DNA from: Longimycelium tulufanense
GTDB taxonomy: Bacteria > Actinomycetota > Actinomycetes > Mycobacteriales > Pseudonocardiaceae
Reading direction: 5' to 3'
Assembly: GCF_014645795.1 (NCBI RefSeq)
Contig: NZ_BMMK01000014.1
Coordinates: 62,001-126,000 of the forward strand
DNA length: 64,000 bases
This document shows positions 53,117-61,394 of the stretch, in pieces (position 1 is the stretch's first letter; each line of letters begins with the position of its first letter). The notes under the pieces are model-generated. The model was given only the letters and a program-made list of their open reading frames with translations, was not told the origin of the DNA and ran no database searches. The translations under genes and the position numbers were made by a program.

Positions 53117-53371
53117 TTCAGGTGGACTGGCAGCGGAACAGGATCCTCCGTTAAGCCGGAGCGGGTTGCCGGGCACCGGACCGTTCCTGTGGTTGACACC
53201 CGGTCTCAGGCGGGCTGCGGCGAGACTGGTGGCGCGGAAGGGATTGCAGACGGAGTGTTCCTGCGCGCCACCAGTGTCCCGTATCGCCGAAGAAACGTGG
53301 GAGATGGGTGCGAGCGCACCAGCGGGGTCGCGTAGGCCGCGGGCGGTTCCGCGATCGTGCAGGGGATCAGC

Positions 53372-53515
53372 TGGCGGATCGACTACGTCGCGGCGACGGC
53401 GGGCATCGCGGAGAAGGCGGTGTCGTGCGCGGCCGAGCGGGCCGAGAGTTATGACGCCCGGTGGCCGGACCACGCGCCGTTGACCATCACGTTCGACTGG
53501 GTCCGGTGTACCTGA
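53372..53515 (+). pseudogene. Third copy of the xth 3' end
   Basis: Encodes WRIDYVAATAGIAEKAVS, AAERAESYDARW and DHAPLTITFDW before a short tail and stop. It is closer to the intact xth than the second copy is, sharing an identical 33-bp core (53468-53500). No start or upstream exonuclease sequence is present. Confidence 0.85.
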
Positions 53516-54087
53516 TCACGCGTTCCGGCGCGTGGCCCCGTTGTGGAACAGACGGCGGTGCCGGAGGTGACGCGCCTGCTCGAACTGTTTGACAGGGCGG
53601 GCCGGTCGTCGTCCCGGCGGGTTCGGTGCTCGTGCCGGAGCTGACCGCGGTGCTCACGAATGGGTGATTCGGCGGCGACTGTCGCCCTGTTGCGGTACAT
53701 CGAGCTTCGCGACATATCAAAGTTTCTGATTTGGTTCCGGGGCGGCTGCACCGGGCGGTACTGCACCAATTGGCCGACCGCACGCTGCCGGACATGTCCG
53801 AGATGCGCGTCACATTTGGTGCGAAAAGGGATGTTCTGCGCAGGAATCCCTTCCCGCCGGTGGCGGTCAGGGCAATTCGCATGACTCGATGATCCTGGGG
53901 AAGTCGTACCGGGTGCGGCATCCGGTGGATGTATCCGGTGCGCCATGGGTCTCACAACGAGAGCATGATTTTTTCGGCCGGGTGGAGCTGTTGGCACGGC
54001 TTCCCGTTACGGCAGGGTGAAGATCGCAAGCAGCTGGTGGGGACCAAATCCACGCCACTGTCACTTCGCGACGCAGGGGAGATGAGT
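53516..54087 (+). other. Decayed region after the third xth tail
   Basis: I see no intact gene. A plus-strand frame encodes GRLHRAVLHQLADRTLPDM and MRVTFGAKRDVLRRN before a stop at about 53890, which looks like a gene remnant that I cannot assign. Part of it is lower in GC than its surroundings. Confidence 0.4.
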
Positions 54088-54462
54088 ATGTCTGCCAAGC
54101 GAGGCGGTCGAATTTCCACCATCGCGGTCGGTATCGCCCTTTCCGGTGCCATGGCGCTGGGGCTCGCCCCGGCCGCGACCGCGGCGAGCCCGGGGCTCGA
54201 CTCCGCGGCTACGTCGGGCACGAGCCTCGGGGCGGAGTTCCTCGTCGGGGGCACCGCACCCAATTGCATCCAGGCCAGGCAAAAGAAGGGCATCACCTCC
54301 ACAACGGTGTATGTCACGAACCGGTGCAAGCGGCACTACAAGATCAAGCTGATCATGAGCCGCGGTAGGGACAGCCGGTGTTTCCGCATTGCACCGCGAC
54401 AGACCCGCTCGCACAAGTCCTATGGCACCCGACCGACCCTGAGCCGGATCGATCGGTGCTGA
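54088..54462 (+). CDS. Small secreted protein with four cysteines
   Basis: A 124-residue protein with a signal peptide (basic MSAKRGGR, then a hydrophobic segment ending LAPAATAAS). The mature C-terminal domain has the pattern NCIQ, TNRCKR, SRCFRIAP and IDRC at the very end. This spacing recalls a group of short secreted Streptomyces proteins, but I cannot name a function. ATG 54088 was chosen because AGGGGAG lies eight bases upstream; ATG 54082 is in frame. Confidence 0.6.
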   Translation: MSAKRGGRISTIAVGIALSGAMALGLAPAATAASPGLDSAATSGTSLGAEFLVGGTAPNCIQARQKKGITSTTVYVTNRCKRHYKIKLIMSRGRDSRCFRIAPRQTRSHKSYGTRPTLSRIDRC

Positions 54463-54776
54463 CTCACGGCGGTTCGTGTTGATCGGAACGGACGTGCCCG
54501 CGGCGCCCGGGTGCGTTCGTTTCATTTTCAACCATGATGTGATCAGGGTTTTCCGCGCGGGGAGCGTACCGGAACGACGGCCGTATCGCTTCACGAAAAG
54601 CACAGGGCGCGGCCTACGTTGGCTCGACACAGCCGGTTTCGGGGAATCATGGATTCGCGTGGCGGCGTACTCCTACTTTGGAGCGACTTTCCCTGCGCTG
54701 CCTGGTCGGAACTGGGACATTGTCGGGGTAGCAGCCGGTGCGGCCGTGGGGCCGCCAGACGTCAGGATCAGTGACG

Positions 54777-56138
54777 ATGACGACTCCGCCGGGCGCAACG
54801 AGTCTGCTGGTGCGGGATACGCCCCTGATCATCCTCGCCAACTTCGTCTCCGAGGTGACGGCAAGCCTGCAGGCACGCGAGGTGATGCTGCGGGGGATGG
54901 TGCAGGCCCCGCGCAAGATCTGGCTCACTCGACCGGGCGACGTGGTGGTGACCCCGGTCCCGGTCAGTGACGCATTCCGGTCCTATGCCTGCGAGCTGCT
55001 GGGCTTCGACCCTGCCATGCTCGACGTCGTGACGGTGCCGACGGACCCGGCCACGACGCTGTCCGAGGCGGTCCACCGTGCGGGGCTGGTCGACCCGCTG
55101 CGGGACCTCATCGCGGACCGGCCCGGTGTCGCGTTGCTTCCCACCACCCTCGACCGTGCGGCGGTGGGACTGGCCGCCGAACTCGGGGTGCTGGTCCACC
55201 CGTACGGACCCGCCGGTGTCCCGGACAGCGCTTTGGAGGTGGCCCGTCGGCTCAACACCAAGGCCGGTTTCCGTGAGCTCGCCCGGAAACTCGGGGTCCG
55301 CGTTCCCGACGGCCGGTTCTGCACCGGCGGGACCGAGCTCGCGGACGTGGTGCGTGAGCTGCTCGGCGACCATCCGCGCGTGGCGGTCAAGCCGAACCGC
55401 TCGGCCGGGGGCGAGGGGTTTCGGGTGCTTTCCCGGACGGACCTGCCCGACCTGGACGCCAGCCTCACCGCGTGTGCGGCTGCTGCGGGGATGGCGCCGG
55501 AGGGTTGGGTGGTGGAGGAGCATGTCGACTTCATCCGGGACGTGAGCGTGCAACTGGAGGTCGAGGGCGGCGGGCTTCGGGTGCTATTCAGCGGTGAAAT
55601 GCGGACCACGGACGGCTCTTTCTGCGGTTACCGGGCACCCCTGCATGACGTCCCGCGCCAGACACGGCGTGAGTTGGAGCAGGGCGGTCTCGCGTTCGGC
55701 GCCTACCTGGCCGAACGGGGCTACCTCGGCCCCTTCGACATCGACGCCGGCCTCACCGCCGACGGAACGCTGTACGCCACCGAGAGCAACGTCCGACACA
55801 CCGCCACCTCGACACCCGCGGCCCTGGTCCACCGGCTTCTCCCACCCAGCTACCCCGGTACCCCCACCTGGCTGGTCGGCTGTCGCCCCGCCACTGTGCG
55901 TCACGACTTCGCCCAGGCCCTACGACTCCTTCAACGGGCACACCTCGCGTACGACCCGTACCGCGTGGAGGGGGTCGTGCTCCACACCGGAGCACCCGCC
56001 GACGACAACACCTGGCGCTACACCATCATCGGCCCGGACCGCACCCGGGTGGAACAGATCGACACCGAACTGACCGACGTGCTGAAGATGGGCCACGGTA
56101 GTGGCGGCTTTCCGCGCCGCTATTCGCTGAGCAGGTGA
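54777..56138 (+). CDS. ATP-grasp ligase, PGM1-related
   Basis: A 453-residue protein. An N-terminal pre-ATP-grasp domain (ILANFVSEVTASLQAREVML) is followed by an ATP-grasp fold: LNTKAGFRELARKLGV, VAVKPNRSAGGEGFRVL (nucleotide Lys and Gly loop), WVVEEHV, FDIDAGLTADGTLYATESN with RHTATSTP (Mg-binding Glu and Asn). PGM1-like enzymes join an amino acid or peptide to a carboxylate in natural-product pathways. Nothing else biosynthetic lies beside it, so the substrate is unknown. ATG 54777 gives the family N-terminus. Confidence 0.78.
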   Translation: MTTPPGATSLLVRDTPLIILANFVSEVTASLQAREVMLRGMVQAPRKIWLTRPGDVVVTPVPVSDAFRSYACELLGFDPAMLDVVTVPTDPATTLSEAVHRAGLVDPLRDLIADRPGVALLPTTLDRAAVGLAAELGVLVHPYGPAGVPDSALEVARRLNTKAGFRELARKLGVRVPDGRFCTGGTELADVVRELLGDHPRVAVKPNRSAGGEGFRVLSRTDLPDLDASLTACAAAAGMAPEGWVVEEHVDFIRDVSVQLEVEGGGLRVLFSGEMRTTDGSFCGYRAPLHDVPRQTRRELEQGGLAFGAYLAERGYLGPFDIDAGLTADGTLYATESNVRHTATSTPAALVHRLLPPSYPGTPTWLVGCRPATVRHDFAQALRLLQRAHLAYDPYRVEGVVLHTGAPADDNTWRYTIIGPDRTRVEQIDTELTDVLKMGHGSGGFPRRYSLSR

Positions 56139-56313
56139 CTGCTACCGAGTCGGCTCTCGGGGTCAGGCGCGAGATCTCCGCGTGAGATCCGGCCGCACCG
56201 TGCGCTTTTCGTTATCCGGATCTCGGGGTGACGTCGCTAGCATGGAGGTCGGCCGGTTCGACACGGGTCCAGCGCGTCGAACCGGCCGACGTCTGTTCAG
56301 GGATGGCCATCAA

Positions 56314-56829
56314 TTATCGGACGTACCATTCCTGGGTCTGGTCGCCGAAGCTGCAGTCCTCGATAACGAGCCGCGAGGACCGGGCCGGCTGGGTCAGACA
56401 CGCGTTGTGGAAGTGCTCGTTACGGAAAACCACGGAACCGGGAATGAGGCCGGCCTGCTGGCGCCAGTGTTGCGTCGCGTCCCGGTCACAATCCTGCAAC
56501 ACCAGTGGGGCGCCCATCCGCGCCTGCTCGCCGCCCTTGACGTCGACGCACAGGTTGCTCTGCACACCCTTGAAAACGGTGCTGCCATCGGGGTAGCTCA
56601 GCAGCTTGAACTGCTGGTTCTGGCCGAAGTGCAGGTTCCAGCCGTAGATCGGCGTGCCCTTGGTGGTGCGTCCGGCCTCGACGTCCATGACCTGGCGGTA
56701 CTCGACGTTCTGGACGTACCGCTTCGCCACCATCGGCTCCGGCGACGCCGCGCTGGCACCGGAGGTGGGGAGCAGGGCGAACGCGGCCGCCACGGCGGCG
56801 ATCGCCATACCAATCGAACGTGCGCGCAT
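56314..56829 (-). CDS. Secreted ricin-B-type lectin
   Basis: A 171-residue protein with a signal peptide (MRARSIGMAIAAVAAAFALL, then GASA-A) and one beta-trefoil domain. The repeats end in QxW-like motifs (GQNQQFKLL, ATQHWRQQ, QTQEWYVR) with paired Cys (NLCVDVKGG, LQDCDRD; NACLTQP, IEDCSFG). It probably binds carbohydrate outside the cell. ATG 56829 has GAAAGGACG upstream. Confidence 0.82.
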   Translation of the reverse strand: MRARSIGMAIAAVAAAFALLPTSGASAASPEPMVAKRYVQNVEYRQVMDVEAGRTTKGTPIYGWNLHFGQNQQFKLLSYPDGSTVFKGVQSNLCVDVKGGEQARMGAPLVLQDCDRDATQHWRQQAGLIPGSVVFRNEHFHNACLTQPARSSRLVIEDCSFGDQTQEWYVR

Positions 56830-56943
56830 GATCGTCCTTTCGGGTATTGCCGGTGGTGCGGAATGGGCGCTCCGAGCGTTTCGGGCGCCGGCCCGGACGT
56901 TTTCGTGTTGCCGTCCGTGGCCGGTGCCCGACGTTAGTAGCAC

Positions 56944-57650
56944 GGGCCAGAATGGCCATCCGCTGACCGAGTGACCGGATCGGATTTTTCCGACAATCCC
57001 TGATCGGTCGCGGGCCGGGCGGGTGAAAAATTCCGCGGTTGATAACGCGCGCAGAATTGCGGTAGCAACCAGTTTTTGCCCTTGGTGTCGGCATTCATTC
57101 GGGCTAGGTAGAAGGTGATCAGCCCTTCGTGCGACCCCGTCGGGCCGAAATCCCGGCCCCAGGGCGAGCGGTCGCGCTCCGTCGTCGTGGCGGGGCAGGG
57201 GAGAGGTGATCGAACCCTTCGGTGAACTCGCGGGCTGCCGGAGCGCAGCCTGTGCGCCGGGGTTCCTCCACTCGCCGATCCGTCCCTCCTCACGGTGGCT
57301 GGGGCTCCTTCGGACCGGGTGGCCCGACCGCCTTCACCGCTTGGTTACCGAGGTCTCCTGGCCGCCCCGTGGACAGTTCCGGCTCGCTCCCGGGCGGTGG
57401 CGACTGCGTCCCTCGTTCGGACGCGTCCCGTTGGGTGAGTTGTACCCGCGTCCTTACTCGATGCCGTGGCCCCCTGTGGCGCCCACCCGGCGACCGGTGC
57501 CAGTAGCTCCGGCGCTACCGGTGGCGGCGTGCCCGAAACATCCCACAGCGCGCGAGCGTTTACTCGTATCCAGCTCGAGTCGACTGGCCCTTGTCCCAGT
57601 ACGGGGGACACCGTCAAGGCTTCAGCTACGCCGATGTGGGTGATTTCTTA
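56944..57650. other. Gap between lectin and XRE genes
   Basis: About 700 bases without a supported gene. A minus-strand frame (to about 57293) has a slightly protein-like stretch but no recognised domain and no ribosome binding site. Confidence 0.4.
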
Positions 57651-57687
57651 GTTTAGCCTTGACTAAACCAAGGTCGTCACCCACAGT
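57651..57687 (+). promoter_or_regulatory. XRE promoter with overlapping operator
   Basis: TTGACT (57659-57664) and CACAGT (57682-57687) are 17 bases apart. The -35 overlaps the inverted repeat GTTTAG-N6-CTAAAC (57651-57668), a likely binding site for the XRE protein encoded 47 bases downstream, implying autoregulation. Confidence 0.5.
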
Positions 57688-57733
57688 TGTCCGGACCACG
57701 TAGGAACCTGCTTCCTCGAGGGGAGGCTGAGAC

Positions 57734-58120
57734 ATGGCTGACCCACGGTTGTCGAAGGAGACCTACACGGAGCGGCTCCCCGAGGAGCTGGAGCTCTTAC
57801 CAGCCGCTTTCACCGCCGCGATCCGTACCTTCATGTCGCGCCACAAGATCGACCAGGCGACCCTCGCCGCCATGCTCGGCGTCACCCCCGGTCGCGTGAG
57901 TCAGATCCTGTCCGGCGACGCGAATCTCACCCTTCGAACCCTGGCCTCCGTCGCCGCCGCGCTCGACGCGCGTTTCGAGGTGACCCTCGCGCCGCATCCG
58001 GAACGCACCGCCTCGACCGTTGAACAGGGCGCGTCGGCGGTCTGGTCAACGTCGGACGGCCCGATGTTCCAGGCGGGCAGCGGGGCCCAGCTAGGTTCGA
58101 TGTCCCGGGGATTCCATTGA
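57734..58120 (+). CDS. XRE-family DNA-binding regulator
   Basis: A 128-residue protein with a helix-turn-helix at residues ~37-88 (IDQATLAAMLGVTPGRVSQI, LTLRTLASVAAALDARFEV). The N-terminal part ERLPEELELLPAAF and overall layout resemble HigA-type and other single-domain XRE proteins. The C-terminus is Ser/Gly-rich. No toxin partner is adjacent on this strand. The ATG has GAGGGGAGG upstream. Confidence 0.82.
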   Translation: MADPRLSKETYTERLPEELELLPAAFTAAIRTFMSRHKIDQATLAAMLGVTPGRVSQILSGDANLTLRTLASVAAALDARFEVTLAPHPERTASTVEQGASAVWSTSDGPMFQAGSGAQLGSMSRGFH

Positions 58121-58229
58121 CCGCACACGGAAAATTACGCCAGCTTCGGCGCTTTCTCCTGCCGCACCATCACGACACCCGCGCGGTGGGTGCGTCTCCA
58201 CTCCCGCTCAGCCTGACCGAGCACCGGGT

Positions 58230-59018
58230 TCACTGGCGGGAGGGCCGCCTGAGCGACGCCATGGTGAGACGCACGGCGGCGATCCGTCCGGGGTCCTGAT
58301 AGGACTCGACAGCGTCCAGGTGTCCCCAGAGATACGCCTTCTTCAGTAGTCGGATGAAGTGGTCCTTTGCCAACTCCAGTGTGGAGCCGTCCTCCGGCTG
58401 GTACTGCGACAGGCCCTTCTCGATCTCCCGCAGGTGGACCTGGACCTTCTTTCCCTTCTCCGTTCCCTCGCCGACCCTGCTCGTCAGTTCGCACGCCAGT
58501 TGTTGCGTGGCGAAGCGCAGGGCGCTGTCATCATCCTCGGGCCTGGGCATCTGCCCATTGATCCAGTCCATGGTGTCGTTCTCGAGCTGCCCGTTGAGCC
58601 GCTCCCGCAACATGGTGAGCTTGAGATAGAGGAGTTGCTTGGCCTGGCTCAGGACGTTGCGGCCGCGACCGGCCGCTGCCTCGCCCTCCGCACCGCCGGC
58701 GCTGCCCACCGCATTGGCCATCGCCGAGGCACCGGCGGACCAGACGACGGGCGGCAGGATCGGCGTCAACAGGGGGAGCACGATTCCGAAGAGGGTGTGG
58801 AAAGACGTCTCGCAGCCGAGCAACGTGAACGTCTTGCGCCGGCTCTTCCACGTCTGGAGGAGGCGACCCCTGCTCTCACCGTGGCAGCGCGCCACGAGCG
58901 CTGTCGCATTCAGGATGAATGACACCGCGAATGCCCATGCCAAGTTGACGAGCAGGTCGAGCGCGTTCCAGTCGGTGGTTGACGCAGCGGTGACGTAAAG
59001 CGTGACCGTGGCGACCAT
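58230..59018 (-). CDS. Membrane-anchored protein of unknown function
   Basis: A 262-residue protein with two or three N-terminal hydrophobic segments (VNLAWAFAVSFILNATALVA; TSFHTLFGIVLPLLTPILPP). A mostly helical, charged C-terminal part follows (QAKQLLYLKLTMLRERLNGQ, VHLREIEKGLSQYQPEDG). I do not recognise the family. It converges with the XRE gene, about 110 bases away. Confidence 0.55.
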   Translation of the reverse strand: MVATVTLYVTAASTTDWNALDLLVNLAWAFAVSFILNATALVARCHGESRGRLLQTWKSRRKTFTLLGCETSFHTLFGIVLPLLTPILPPVVWSAGASAMANAVGSAGGAEGEAAAGRGRNVLSQAKQLLYLKLTMLRERLNGQLENDTMDWINGQMPRPEDDDSALRFATQQLACELTSRVGEGTEKGKKVQVHLREIEKGLSQYQPEDGSTLELAKDHFIRLLKKAYLWGHLDAVESYQDPGRIAAVRLTMASLRRPSRQ

Positions 59019-60020
59019 TTAGCCACTCCAATGGCGGGGTAGCAAGGATGTTCGGGGAACCCTTGCGTTGTTACTGTCACGGCAATCGTTACGCGGCACT
59101 GTCCGCGTTACCTGGCACCACCTACGTTCGTTACCGGGTCAGACCGCCCCTGCTTCCGGAAGGACGCCCCGCGGCGTCGTCCCGCGTCGCAGTGGTTCGG
59201 TTCGCCGAAACGTGCCGCCGGCCCGTCCGAAGGCTCCACGAGTCATGGCTCCTCCTCCGTTTCCCTGCCGCTCCGCCCGCCACACCGGCTCCGCGGAGCG
59301 GCCGTACGTGTGTTGCCGGCGGGGTGGCTCCGGCGCGTGGGTGAACCGAGAAGCCGAGTGGCAGGGCGGGAAAGCTGAGCCTACGTGAGGGGAGCCGCCG
59401 ATGGGGAGGGGTAACTGGTCCGAGTGGGTGTTTTTCCTGGAACCGGGCCGTGCGGCGGCCACCGGACCGATCCACTGAAAAAGAAGTTCGTGTCTTGTCG
59501 GCGGATGACCGGACGATTCTTGCCACCTTTCGTCCGGTTAAAGGTGGGCACCGAAAGAGATTTTCTCCTTCGGTAAGTTGCTGACACGATTTCCGGACGG
59601 AACACCTTTGCTTGCTTAAGCAAGGGTGCGGCTGCGTGGCGGGGAAGGTGGCTCCCATTGCCGGAGATGCCGGAGCCGCCCGCAACTCGAGACGCCCGGA
59701 ATGTCCCAGATGTGTGGTCATGGTGGGCGGTCATCACCTGGACGCGATGACCGGACCGCCGGATAACGGGAACCTGCGCGGTGGCAGGGGCGTAGGTGAC
59801 GTGAACGGGAGCGGGTGTTGGCGCGGGCAGGTGTGTACGCGGTGTCGGCCAGCGGGAGCCTTGCCGAGGGCAGGGGCCGGTCGTTTGGGCGAGATCGGTG
59901 CCGGTGTTGCCGGTCGACTCCGCGGATACGCCCACGTCAGCCCACCGGCATCCGCTTATGTTGTCGGCCCGACAGGCGGATACCCGAGTGTTGGTTCGGC
60001 CGGGATGTCTGGCCGGTGAT
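59019..60020. other. One-kilobase gene-poor stretch
   Basis: No supported gene on either strand. The notable element is the perfect 14-bp palindrome CTTGCTTAAGCAAG at 59611-59624, a plausible operator with nothing obvious downstream. Confidence 0.45.
59611..59624. promoter_or_regulatory. Perfect 14-bp palindrome
   Basis: CTTGCTTAAGCAAG reads the same on both strands and is less GC-rich than its surroundings. It could be a repressor site or the relic of one. Confidence 0.4.
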
Positions 60021-60846
60021 TCACAGGAGAACGGGATGAGGCGGAACTCCTCCACAGCCTCGTCGACCGGGCGCGCGATGGCACCCCAGGATCGTCGCGG
60101 GGTCGTTGGCCAGCAGGTACCGGAATCGTGGCAACGCGTCGGTGGTGATCCAGCGCCAGCGGGCCTCGAACGTCGTGATGTTGGCGGTCGGCCCGGCCAC
60201 GACGGCGAAGGGCGCGCCGCCGGGAATCGGCGACTGCGCGAGCATCTCGTCGTAGGACGGCTGCAGGACCATCAGCTGCTCGCGGTGGAGTATCCGCTCG
60301 TTGGCGAGTTCGACCAGTTCCGGGGCACGGGAGGCGATGTCCGCCCACACCCGGAGCAGGCCCGCGGGTACCTCGCCCGCCGCGTTCAGCCGGCGCATCG
60401 CCTCGATACCACCGTTGGCGTAAGCGTCGTGCTGCCACATGAGATCGGCGAAGAGGTCCTTGGCCATCGAGACCAGCTTGGCCTCGAAGTAGCGCAGCTC
60501 GGCATCGGCGATCTGGGCGAGGGAACGCAGCACGTCCGGCGAAAGGTCGACCCGCGGCGCGAGTGACTCGGGCGTCCCGCCGAGCGCGAGGAACTTGCGC
60601 ACTGCCCGCAGATCTTGGAGTCCGGCGAGCACGACCTTGCAGGCCAGATTCGACAGGCGGGCCCACTCCATCTCCGTCTCACGAAGAAGCATCTCGCCGT
60701 AGTAGGTATAAATACGCTTCAGGGTCGGTTCGTTCGCGGTGAGGCCCAGCGCGGGGTCACAGGCGTCCCAGCCGATTCCCAGCCGTTCCGCGAGCTGCGA
60801 GCTGCCTGGAGTAGCGCTCACGCACCGCGGGGTCGAGCGGCGCCAT
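60021..60846 (-). pseudogene. Conserved-type gene broken by a 7-bp tandem duplication
   Basis: From ATG 60846 the protein begins MAPLDPAVRERYSRQLA, and a later frame continues AERLGIGWDACDPALGLTAN for about 245 more residues (ELRYFEAKLVSMAKDLFADL, LRVWADIASRAPELVELANE). GAGCTGC occurs twice in a row at 60792-60805. Removing one copy joins the two frames as RQLAERLG. The duplication therefore adds one base net to the frame and breaks the gene at about codon 17. The function was not recognised. It follows a small secreted-protein gene, probably in one operon. Confidence 0.7.
60792..60805. repeat. 7-bp tandem duplication causing a frameshift
   Basis: Two adjacent copies of GAGCTGC. One copy restores an uninterrupted reading frame for the gene on the minus strand. 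Confidence 0.75.
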
Positions 60847-60922
60847 GAGACCTGGTCCAGTGCGTAGGCCGTCCTGGCCGACATCGGACCGGCATCAGCG
60901 GTGATGTTGGCGGGCTCGACAG

Positions 60923-61138
60923 CTACTGGGATGTGGTCGGGTCGAACATCGAATCGGTCGTGGTGGTTTCGCCAGCGGGTCTGGCGGCGGCCGCATGCGC
61001 TGTTGGCCGGGTCAAACCGGTCCCCGTGGTGGCGCCAGGTTCGGGAGTCGCCGCACGTGCCTGGGCTCCGTCTACACCGGCTCCCGCGAGTAAGACCGTG
61101 ATCAAGAACGCCGTTGCCACCGAGCGAGGACCAGACAT
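60923..61138 (-). CDS. Small exported protein
   Basis: A 71-residue protein with a signal peptide (SVATAFLITVLLAGAGVDGA, likely cleaved after AQA) and a short Ala/Thr/Pro-rich mature part with no recognised domain. ATG 61138 follows GGGAGGG. It precedes the frameshifted gene by 76 bases and is divergent from fbiC. Confidence 0.5.
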   Translation of the reverse strand: MSGPRSVATAFLITVLLAGAGVDGAQARAATPEPGATTGTGLTRPTAHAAAARPAGETTTTDSMFDPTTSQ

Positions 61139-61382
61139 CACACCCTCCCGCCGTCGCCGTCCGACTGACCGGGGGAGCGGCCTGCCCCGAAGAGACGATG
61201 CGGGCTGACAGAATCCGGTCACGAACGAAGTTTGGGCTCGCGAGCGACGGAACCGCATATCGGCCCTTGACGGACGAAGCGCGTATCTGCCGCTGTGATG
61301 CCCGTCATGGCGACGGAAATGTACTGGTCAACGGCCTTGCGCCAGCCGGGTTGTCGGTCGGCGGAAACCCCTCGCGCACCCA

Positions 61383-61388
61383 TACGAT
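61383..61388 (+). promoter_or_regulatory. -10 box of leaderless fbiC transcript
   Basis: TACGAT ends six bases before the fbiC GTG at 61395, so the transcript should begin at the start codon. Confidence 0.5.
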
Positions 61389-61394
61389 GACCAA

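Noticed and set aside
53929-54087. Longer N-terminus for the small secreted protein
   Set aside because: The frame is open upstream, but this would bury the signal peptide, and a good ribosome binding site supports ATG 54088.
57206-57643. Plus-strand frame of about 145 codons
   Set aside because: No ribosome binding site, Pro/Arg-rich composition typical of shadow frames, and no domain.
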